Positions 18,901 to 25,031 of a stretch of DNA of 38,943 nucleotides are shown in pieces; the first letter of the stretch is position 1; each line of letters opens with the position of its first letter. Origin of the DNA: Psychrobacter faecalis (GTDB lineage Bacteria; Pseudomonadota; Gammaproteobacteria; Pseudomonadales; Moraxellaceae); contig NZ_JABAST010000027.1 in the NCBI RefSeq assembly GCF_016107575.1, forward strand, positions 1-38,943, read 5' to 3'. The notes under the pieces are model-generated. The model had not been told where the DNA came from, searched no databases, and saw only the letters and a program-made list of their open reading frames with translations. The translations under genes were made by a program, and so were the position numbers.

Positions 18901-19398
18901 TTGACCACATTAAAATATATCGCGCATTACTCTGAGCAAATTCAAAGCCAAGCGGCGACGCTGATTAGCACGGGCAGACTGGGTGAGTATTTGGATAAAA
19001 AATATCCAAACCGTCATCAAGTACAAAGCGATAAAGCGCTATATCAATATAGTAATGACATTAAAAATCAGTATATGCGTAAGAGCAGTCCGCTGTCGCA
19101 GGTGTCTTATAACAGTAAACTTGCGGTGCTCAACCAGGCACTTGGCATTCATACCTACCAATCGCGCGTGCAAGGCAGCAAGCTGAAATCACATAATAGC
19201 ATCACGGTAGCCAGCCTATTTAAAGAAGCGCCGCCCGAGTTTTTGCGTATGATAGTGGTGCATGAGTTGGCGCATTTTAAGGAGCAAGAGCATAACAAGG
19301 CTTTTTATCAGCTTTGCTGTCATATGGAGCCAAACTATCATCAATATGAGCTTGATACTCGTTTATGGTTGCATTGGCGCGAGCGCAATCTATCGTGA
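18901..19398 (+). CDS. YgjP-like (DUF45) metallopeptidase
   Basis: A 165-residue protein with the zincin motif HELAHFKEQEH near residue 121, followed by a DTRLWLHWRERN tail typical of YgjP/DUF45 metal-dependent hydrolases. The start is TTG at 18901, supported by AAGGA about 8 nt upstream; no better ATG exists in frame before the conserved region. The substrate of this family is not established. It lies between two transporter genes on the same strand with gaps of 51 and 93 bp. Confidence 0.85.
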   Translation: MTTLKYIAHYSEQIQSQAATLISTGRLGEYLDKKYPNRHQVQSDKALYQYSNDIKNQYMRKSSPLSQVSYNSKLAVLNQALGIHTYQSRVQGSKLKSHNSITVASLFKEAPPEFLRMIVVHELAHFKEQEHNKAFYQLCCHMEPNYHQYELDTRLWLHWRERNLS

Positions 19399-19491
19399 TG
19401 AAATAAAAACTAACAATAATGCTAAGTCAATAAAATAGTAATAGGGCTAATGGCGATGAATAAAGCCGCTGTTTTAAGAGTAAGGTAGTCT

Positions 19492-20442
19492 ATGAGTCAG
19501 TCAGCGCCGCAGTCCATGGCTAAAGATAAAAATAAAAAAGCATGGCTCATTCCTGTGCTGTGTCTCATCGCGGGTGGCGGATTGATCGGTATTTCTACCA
19601 ATCTAGCCAAATTTGCAGGCGAGGTCGGTCTGACGCCGCTGGCATTTCTGTTTTGGTCTATTACGGGTGCGGCGTTTATTTTATTTAGTTATGCGTTGTT
19701 ACGCCGCGAGCTGCCGCCGTTAAGTAAATCAACCCTGAGCTATTATTTGGTTGCGGCGTTGGTGAGTGTGGCAGGCTCCAATCTCATTTTCTTCTCCGCT
19801 ATTCCGCATGTCGGCGCCAGTTTTGTCGCCTTGATTATTTCTCTGCCGCCGCTATTGACGTATCTCGCCGCTATCATTCTAAGAATAGAGCGCTTTAACA
19901 AGCTGCGCGCGCTTGGCGTGGTCGCGGCACTTGTCGGCGCCGGGGTGCTCGCCGCCCGTAAATTCGCTGCGCCCGATGCCAGTGTGTTTTGGATTGGGCT
20001 AGCGCTTTGTGGTCCGGTCTTATTGGCAATTGGTAATATTTATCGCACCTTATATTGGCCTGATAATCTCTCTCCGAGCGCGCTGGCACCGGGTATGCTG
20101 ATAGCCGCATCCGTGCTACTTGGTTTGTTTAGCATTTTACCTAATTATTCTCTTGCCGTTCCGCTAGCTGAGATGTTGCCGTTAGGGTTGATTGCAGTGC
20201 AGGCGTTCGTTTTCGCTGGTCAGTTTTTACTGTTATTTTTACTGCAAAAAACGGGCGGCCCAGTATTACTAAGCTTATTAGGTTCGGTTGGGGCGGTCGT
20301 CGGTGTGCCTGTCGCTATCTTTTTGCAGGGAGAAAGTCCGCCAGAAGGGTTGTTTTTGGGTGCATCCTTGATAGCGCTTGGTGTCGTGTTGGTTACCTAT
20401 GGCGGGGTAAAAATGGCGGCATCAAACCAGCAGACTCGATAA
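19492..20442 (+). CDS. EamA/DMT-family transporter
   Basis: A 316-residue inner-membrane protein with about ten hydrophobic helices in two repeated EamA halves. The first half contains GLTPLAFLFWSITGAAFI and AIPHVGASFVALIISLPPLLTYLAA; the second contains LGSVGAVVGVPVAIFLQGE near the end. SD AAGGT lies 6 nt before the ATG. Members export amino acids, metabolites or drugs; no substrate can be assigned. The short soluble N-terminus (MAKDKNKKAW) is basic, consistent with a cytoplasmic start. Confidence 0.9.
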   Translation: MSQSAPQSMAKDKNKKAWLIPVLCLIAGGGLIGISTNLAKFAGEVGLTPLAFLFWSITGAAFILFSYALLRRELPPLSKSTLSYYLVAALVSVAGSNLIFFSAIPHVGASFVALIISLPPLLTYLAAIILRIERFNKLRALGVVAALVGAGVLAARKFAAPDASVFWIGLALCGPVLLAIGNIYRTLYWPDNLSPSALAPGMLIAASVLLGLFSILPNYSLAVPLAEMLPLGLIAVQAFVFAGQFLLLFLLQKTGGPVLLSLLGSVGAVVGVPVAIFLQGESPPEGLFLGASLIALGVVLVTYGGVKMAASNQQTR

Positions 20443-20515
20443 AGGGTGGGCTTGCGGCTAAAAGGGGTAAAAAGTAGATAAACCGTTAAGTTTTTTTAGG
20501 ATTGAAAGATTAGGT

Positions 20516-21268
20516 TTAAATGTCCGCCGTCTTTGTCATACGATTGAGCATGGCTGCTAAGCGCGCATTGTTATCGGCAATATATTTATCGCCAAGCGTT
20601 ATTATCTCAGTAGGTGATTGTACGGTTTTAGGATAGTTAATTAGTCCTTTTTGAATGGCATTGTCGCCATTTGCTACCATCTTAACGATGCTTTCTTTGG
20701 TGACTTCAAAATGACACTGCCAAGCCATGACCCAAGTGGCAAGCGCTTTTTGCTGCGGCGTTTGATAAAGAAAGCCTTGATTAGGCCATGCTGCTGATGT
20801 CGCTAACGGAATCGCTCCTTGTGGATATTCAAACCCATCGCCATGCCAATGAAAGACCGTAAACGGCTGCTTTGGTAAGTCCTGTAGTAAAGGATGCGCC
20901 TGAGCGTCTTTAGTCAACTGAATGGGTAACCAGCCGATTTCTTTTACGCCTGCCGGCTTTACGCTCGCCCCCAAGCAGTGCGCAATAAGCTGCGCCCCTA
21001 AACATACACCTATCACTGTCTTTCCGCTATCCATACTTTGTTTAATCAGACGTTTTTCTTCAATTAACCAAGGATGGTTGTCCTCATCGTGGACACTCAT
21101 CGGCCCGCCCATCACAATTAACCAGTCAAAACTGTCAAGCGCTGGCAAGGTGTCTTTATTATAAGAACGCGTGTAGGTAATAGTGTGTTGATGATTAATT
21201 GCCCAATGCTTAATAAAGCTGAGGTCTTCGTAATCTGTGTGAAATAAGGTATGAATGCGTAAGGTCAT
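20516..21268 (-). CDS. Class-I glutamine amidotransferase-like protein
   Basis: A 250-residue type-1 GATase domain protein with a complete catalytic triad: nucleophile Cys89 in GVCLGAQLIAH, His186 and Glu188 in AWQCHFEVT. The oxyanion-strand motif MGGPMSVHDEDNHPWL is also present. Stand-alone proteins of this type (GuaA-N-terminal-like, YfeJ/gamma-glutamyl hydrolase-like) hydrolyse glutamine or gamma-glutamyl compounds, and the partner synthetase is not visible here. Convergent with the EamA gene, 73 bp apart, without a clear terminator between them. Confidence 0.9.
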   Translation of the reverse strand: MTLRIHTLFHTDYEDLSFIKHWAINHQHTITYTRSYNKDTLPALDSFDWLIVMGGPMSVHDEDNHPWLIEEKRLIKQSMDSGKTVIGVCLGAQLIAHCLGASVKPAGVKEIGWLPIQLTKDAQAHPLLQDLPKQPFTVFHWHGDGFEYPQGAIPLATSAAWPNQGFLYQTPQQKALATWVMAWQCHFEVTKESIVKMVANGDNAIQKGLINYPKTVQSPTEIITLGDKYIADNNARLAAMLNRMTKTADI

Positions 21269-21438
21269 CTGATGATCTCGATTAAAAAGTTGTATTTTTA
21301 TAATATTGAAAGTCTATAAGGTATTGTCTGTCTTAGATAGTGGAAACTATTTAGAGTACTCTAATTCTCTTAAGTGTTTCATTATAAAGCGTAAAATTAG
21401 CTATTCTAATAATAACCTAATATTGTGATAGAAAAGGC

Positions 21439-21466
21439 TTGCAAAGTTTTAAAAACTTGCTAAAAT
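21439..21466 (+). promoter_or_regulatory. Promoter of tRNA-Val
   Basis: TTGCAA at 21439-21444 and TAAAAT at 21461-21466 with a 16-nt spacer, 13 nt before the tRNA. Confidence 0.65.
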
Positions 21467-21479
21467 GCATGTCCTAAAT

Positions 21480-21556
<77 letters not shown>

Positions 21557-21562
21557 GATTCG

Positions 21563-21596
21563 AAAGCCCCAATCTTTATGATTGGGGCTTTTTTTA
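21563..21596 (+). terminator. Terminator after tRNA-Val
   Basis: 12-bp stem AAAGCCCCAATC (21563-21574) with its complement at 21580-21591 and a T-run. Confidence 0.9.
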
Positions 21597-21691
21597 TGCT
21601 TGTAATATAAAGGCTGTAGCGCAAATCGAAATTATACATTAGTTAAAAACTCTGTTTTTCTATTCGCAAGTAAACTCTATTAAAAATCCTG

Positions 21692-21724
21692 TGTGCCTAA
21701 AATGTGCCCAAGGCGTGCCTAACG
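21692..21724 (+). repeat. Three tandem 11-bp repeats, putative integrase arm-type sites
   Basis: TGTGCCTAAAA, TGTGCCCAAGG and CGTGCCTAACG follow each other without spacing at 21692-21702, 21703-21713 and 21714-21724, sharing a YGTGCCYAA core. Location between the target tRNA and the integrase gene, and the tandem direct layout, fit arm-type binding sites of a tyrosine integrase. Binding is inferred. Confidence 0.5.
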
Positions 21725-21818
21725 TATTTTTGGCTCGTTAAATAATGGAGCTTTTTGACCTCAACCTTAAGTACTCTCAATGTTTGCATTTTACATGCTT
21801 CAAAAGCCGGTATTAGCG

Positions 21819-21852
21819 AAAGCCCAAATCATCACGTGATTTGGGCTTTTTA
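21819..21852. terminator. Bidirectional terminator downstream of the repressor gene
   Basis: A 13-bp perfect stem, AAAGCCCAAATCA (21819-21831) with its complement at 21837-21849, 5-nt loop, T-runs on both sides. Well placed to end the minus-strand repressor transcript. Confidence 0.8.
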
Positions 21853-21916
21853 ATGTCTAACACATATGCCAAATCGTATCTAAATCTGCAGTTAACTATA
21901 CAGCTCGAGCTTATTG

Positions 21917-22162
21917 CTAACTTTTCTTAGGTTCTAGCGTTTGTGCATTCTCCATATCGGCACTAGCAACATATTCAAAGATATCTCCAACCCCAACTTC
22001 TAAGAATTCACACAGCTTATCGATAGTATCAAAATCAATTCTTGATGATTGGTCGTTATATATTTTATGTAACGTCGTTTTGCTGATTCCTGTCGCGCGT
22101 ACGGCATCCGCTACCTTTAGTCTTCTTTCGGCTAACAAAGTCGGTAAATGATTAACTATCAC
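21917..22162 (-). CDS. XRE/Cro-type HTH repressor
   Basis: An 81-residue regulator with a helix-turn-helix of the HTH_26 (Cro/C1) kind: VADAVRATGISKTTLHKIYND at about 18-38, followed by a helix IDKLCEFLEVGVGDIFEYV typical of this family. It is divergent from the excisionase-like gene, with shared operator-like sequences in the 116-bp gap, so it probably represses the integration module and itself. The Asp/Glu-rich C-terminal tail is short. Confidence 0.85.
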   Translation of the reverse strand: MIVNHLPTLLAERRLKVADAVRATGISKTTLHKIYNDQSSRIDFDTIDKLCEFLEVGVGDIFEYVASADMENAQTLEPKKS

Positions 22163-22178
22163 ATCAAAACTCCAATCT

Positions 22179-22229
22179 TAGTTGTAAAAAGTACTTGCAT
22201 AGTTATAAAAATATGTTAAATTACAACTA
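22179..22229. promoter_or_regulatory. Divergent operator/promoter of the integration module
   Basis: Inverted 9-bp words TAGTTGTAA (22179-22187) and TTACAACTA (22221-22229), with a third relative (ATAGTTATAA, about 22199-22208) between them. A rightward promoter TTGCAT (22195-22200), 16-nt spacer, TAAATT (22217-22222) is overlapped by the second word. This is the geometry expected for a repressor operator; the identity of the binding protein (the adjacent XRE protein) is inferred. Confidence 0.5.
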
Positions 22230-22278
22230 TGGTGTTCAAAAGTACCATTATAATTAAACTTTATATAAGGAATGTATT

Positions 22279-22494
22279 ATGTCACACACTTACCTGACAA
22301 CCCAAGAGCTTTCTGAGCGTATCAAATACAATCCGCGCACGATCCGTAATGAGCTTAAGGATAGCGTACTTATTGAAGGCATTCATTACATACGTCCTTT
22401 TGGTGGTCGCAAGATTTTATACGTTTGGGAAGAAATTGAAAAAGACATGCGCACTGGTATCACCGGTAGCATCAACGCCATGGCACTGCAATAA
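22279..22494 (+). CDS. Excisionase-like winged-HTH protein
   Basis: A 71-residue protein beginning MSHTYLTTQELSERIKYNPRTIRNEL, the pattern of MerR-like/Xis DNA-binding proteins (helix-turn-helix at about 7-25), then a wing-like IEGIHYIRPFGGRKILYVW. It lies 8 bp before the integrase gene. This position is typical of excisionases that steer the integrase towards excision. It could also be a transcriptional activator of the module. Confidence 0.75.
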   Translation: MSHTYLTTQELSERIKYNPRTIRNELKDSVLIEGIHYIRPFGGRKILYVWEEIEKDMRTGITGSINAMALQ

Positions 22495-22502
22495 GGAGAA
22501 AT

Positions 22503-23708
22503 ATGATGGCTAGCATTAGAGCACGTAAAGGTAGCAACATGCTATTTGTTGATTTTTATTATATGGGCAAACGCTGTCGGGAGACGACAAACCTGATAGA
22601 TACTCCGGCAAATCGTAAAAAGCTTGAAAGTATTATTTTGAATATGGAAGCCGAAATTAGGTTAGGTATTTTTAATTATGCTAAATACTTTCCGAAAAGT
22701 GATAAGGCTGCAGAAATGGTAGCTTTAAACGATCGTAAGGAATGCATTAATACTAACGTTCCTTCCTTCAAGCAGTTCGCAACACTGTGGTTTTCTGAAA
22801 AGGAAATTGAGTGGCGCGATACTTACAAGCGCAAAATACAGGAGATTATTGATATGTATTTGCTTCCTGAGTTTGGTACTAAAGCCATTCATGTCATAAA
22901 AAAGACAGATGTATTAGCCTTCCGTTCATCGCTCGCCAAAGTAACGTACGGAAAAGCTAACAAACATCTGTCAGCGGCACGCATCAATTCGATAATGGTA
23001 CCTTTGGGTATGATACTAAAAGAAGCCGCTAAACGCTATAAGTTTGATAACCCTTATTATGATATCAAGGCACTCAAACAGCCTAAAACTGATATTCAGC
23101 CTCTCACGTTAGAGGAGGTTTGGACGTTTATTAATGGCGTGAGAGAAGATTATCGCCATTATTATCTGGTGCGGTTTTTTACAGGTATGCGTACCAGTGA
23201 GATTGATGGGCTGACATGGGATAACGTTGATTTCAATCGTCGTGAGATTGTCATTAAGCAGGCGTTAGTCAAAGGCAAGATTGTCCCTCCTAAAACACAG
23301 GAGTCTTATCGTGCTATTCAGATGTCTCCATGGGTCTATGATGCGCTTAAAGAGCAGCAAGAAATCTCTTATAGGCGTTCGGATTATGTGTTTTGCTCAC
23401 ATACGGGTGAGCCATTGGATTATAACAATGTGAATAAGCGTATTTGGCATCCCACACTTAAAGTTTTACGGTTGAAGAAGCGCAACGCCTATCAAACACG
23501 CCATACTGCAGCGACTTTATGGTTAGCGGCAGGTGAGAGTCCTGAGTGGATAGCCAGTCAAATGGGCCATTCGACAACTAAGATGTTATTCAATACTTAT
23601 AGTCGCTATGTGCCAAATATGACACGACAGGATGGCAGCGCTTTTGAGGCGCTCGTAAATCGAAGCCAGATTACTCAAGCATCTACTGACAAGGAGACGT
23701 CAAAATGA
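22503..23708 (+). CDS. Tyrosine recombinase (phage-type integrase)
   Basis: A 401-residue site-specific recombinase. The N-terminal 65 residues (RARKGSNMLFVDFYYMGKRC) look like the DUF3596 arm-DNA-binding domain, followed by a core-binding domain (about 88-185) and a C-terminal catalytic domain. Catalytic residues are Arg230 (TGMRTSEIDGL), Lys264, Arg333 in AYQTRHTAATLWLAAGE (the usual preceding His is Tyr330, as in many relatives), His356 (MGHSTTKM) and nucleophile Tyr366 (YSRYV). The first of two adjacent ATGs is annotated; AGGAG lies just upstream. Complete, so the element may still be mobile. Its target is probably the tRNA-Val gene. Confidence 0.95.
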   Translation: MMASIRARKGSNMLFVDFYYMGKRCRETTNLIDTPANRKKLESIILNMEAEIRLGIFNYAKYFPKSDKAAEMVALNDRKECINTNVPSFKQFATLWFSEKEIEWRDTYKRKIQEIIDMYLLPEFGTKAIHVIKKTDVLAFRSSLAKVTYGKANKHLSAARINSIMVPLGMILKEAAKRYKFDNPYYDIKALKQPKTDIQPLTLEEVWTFINGVREDYRHYYLVRFFTGMRTSEIDGLTWDNVDFNRREIVIKQALVKGKIVPPKTQESYRAIQMSPWVYDALKEQQEISYRRSDYVFCSHTGEPLDYNNVNKRIWHPTLKVLRLKKRNAYQTRHTAATLWLAAGESPEWIASQMGHSTTKMLFNTYSRYVPNMTRQDGSAFEALVNRSQITQASTDKETSK

Positions 23709-23995
23709 AAATTATTGATTATGACAAGCTATTTGCCGAGTTTAAGCCTAATGGTTATGTCAGTGAGGGTGCCAATACTATCGCTAATATGTTGATTTAT
23801 GATTTGTGTATTCAACCTGGTTATAATCTAGCACGCTTTTTAGAAATCAAGCCTTGCTTTGATAACCATATGGCAATACGTATATGGGTACAGAAGCGCT
23901 TGGATGCGAGTCTTGGATATTTGGTTGATGATATGTATGTTCAACTACAAAGCGAGATTTACGAGCTACTACCGCCGTCTGGTTATGGCTACTAA
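23705..23995 (+). CDS. Small unknown protein, element-encoded
   Basis: A 96-residue protein, not recognised. Its ATG overlaps the integrase stop by 4 bp (ATGA), which strongly supports translation. It is acidic/aromatic, has no membrane helix and no obvious motif; the end is rich in Tyr and Pro (YELLPPSGYGY). Likely part of the integrase operon. It could be a small regulator or accessory factor. Confidence 0.6.
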   Translation: MKIIDYDKLFAEFKPNGYVSEGANTIANMLIYDLCIQPGYNLARFLEIKPCFDNHMAIRIWVQKRLDASLGYLVDDMYVQLQSEIYELLPPSGYGY

Positions 23996-24008
23996 CGAGG
24001 AGAATATC

Positions 24009-24329
24009 ATGAGTGTTAACTTTGTGTTCGACTCAAGCCTAGATGATGTAGCAAAGCGTTTGTGCTATCAGTATTGGTCATACGTATCACCCAATGACTA
24101 TATCGCTCATCTAAAGATACTTTGCTACGATTACAATATAAGGTCTGATGAGTTGTTTGCTACGCTTGCAAAATGCCAGGTTTATTTGGGTGATATACAT
24201 TGCGAGTATTGCGGTCGTCCTTATCAACTCGATGTGCCAGCAGATATCCCCCATGCAAGACAACATAAATCTTGGTTTTGTGATGGATGCATCAGTTTTT
24301 CTGGGGGACAGCTTACGGTTAGTAGATAG
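24009..24329 (+). CDS. Small protein with CxxC pairs, element-encoded
   Basis: A 106-residue protein starting at 24009 after a GAGGAG ribosome-binding site, 13 bp beyond the previous stop. An upstream in-frame ATG would sit inside the previous gene and is rejected. The C-terminal half contains CEYCGRPYQ and, about 30 residues on, FCDGC: two CxxC pairs that could form a zinc ribbon. No family recognised. Last gene before a strong terminator. Confidence 0.65.
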   Translation: MSVNFVFDSSLDDVAKRLCYQYWSYVSPNDYIAHLKILCYDYNIRSDELFATLAKCQVYLGDIHCEYCGRPYQLDVPADIPHARQHKSWFCDGCISFSGGQLTVSR

Positions 24330-24348
24330 ATATTTAAGAGTATTTGAT

Positions 24349-24379
24349 AACCAGATGGCCTAGGCTGTCTGGTTTTTTT
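24349..24379 (+). terminator. Terminator of the integrase operon
   Basis: AACCAGA at 24349-24355 pairs with TCTGGTT at 24368-24374, followed by TTTTT. It lies 20 bp after the CxxC protein gene. Confidence 0.8.
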
Positions 24380-24787
24380 ATGTTGATTATTTTCTTCTAT
24401 GTAAAAAGCGTAGTGCTTAATCAGTCTATTTTCGAGAATTATAAGCCACCTATGCGTTATATCTAGTAGATAGTGTATAAATAAAATGTAAGCTATATAC
24501 ATTGGGGTTTATGATGATAAATAGTTTTTATATATATAATATATACTATATAAAAATATCCACTCAGTGTATCCTTTGCAAATTGTGTTCTATCATATCG
24601 ATAAAAAAATATGTAAAGCTCTGAACATACAATCATTTCCTGTAATTGATTTTATAAAATATTGTTTAGTTTTTTCAATTAGCTTATATTGGCTAAATAC
24701 TTTAAAAAGAATATTTTAAACACTAGAAATTTTAGTTTGCTTGCTAATGTTATAGAGAAATATAAGATCACTATAATTCTAAAAAAA
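24380..24787. other. AT-rich gap between integrase operon and defence-like genes
   Basis: About 400 bp of very AT-rich DNA, including a run of alternating A/T near 24529-24551. No gene is supported. It forms the boundary between the integration module and the following accessory cargo, and may hold a promoter for it. Confidence 0.4.
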
Positions 24788-24928
24788 ATGCGCTTATCTA
24801 ATTTTCAACCCTTCGGTAAAGAAACAACAGAGATACAACTTGATAAGATAACTTATTTAATCAGCCCTAATGGTTCTGGAAAAACTCTGAATATTAGAGT
24901 TCTAAAACCTGTACGATTACAGACATAG
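24788..24928 (+). pseudogene. Truncated OLD/RecF-type ATPase (N-terminal remnant)
   Basis: A 46-residue fragment starting MRLSNFQPFGKETTEIQL and reaching a Walker A motif ISPNGSGKT, then stopping about 10 residues later. This N-terminus is typical of AAA ATPases of the OLD/overcoming-lysogenisation and related SMC-like endonucleases, which are normally 400-700 residues. Everything after the P-loop is missing. A continuous but out-of-register upstream extension (24689-24787) has no family character. It sits just ahead of a UvrD-type helicase gene; OLD-nuclease plus UvrD-helicase pairs are known from Gabija, but that system is not intact here. Confidence 0.65.
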
Positions 24929-25031
24929 AGCTCACTACTGATGATGTAATTTAAATACAGTTTCGTGTTTAATTATTAAATATATATTTTAAAAAATAAA
25001 TAACCATACACAATAATTTTTAGGTATAAAA

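Larger units (their letters stand above)
21557..21916. other. Putative attachment region between tRNA-Val and the repressor gene
   Basis: 360 bp with no gene. It contains the tRNA terminator, three tandem 11-bp repeats (21692-21724) and a second terminator hairpin (21819-21852). This is where the left attachment site of an integrative element would be expected. A duplicated tRNA-Val 3' end was not found elsewhere in the window. Confidence 0.5.
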
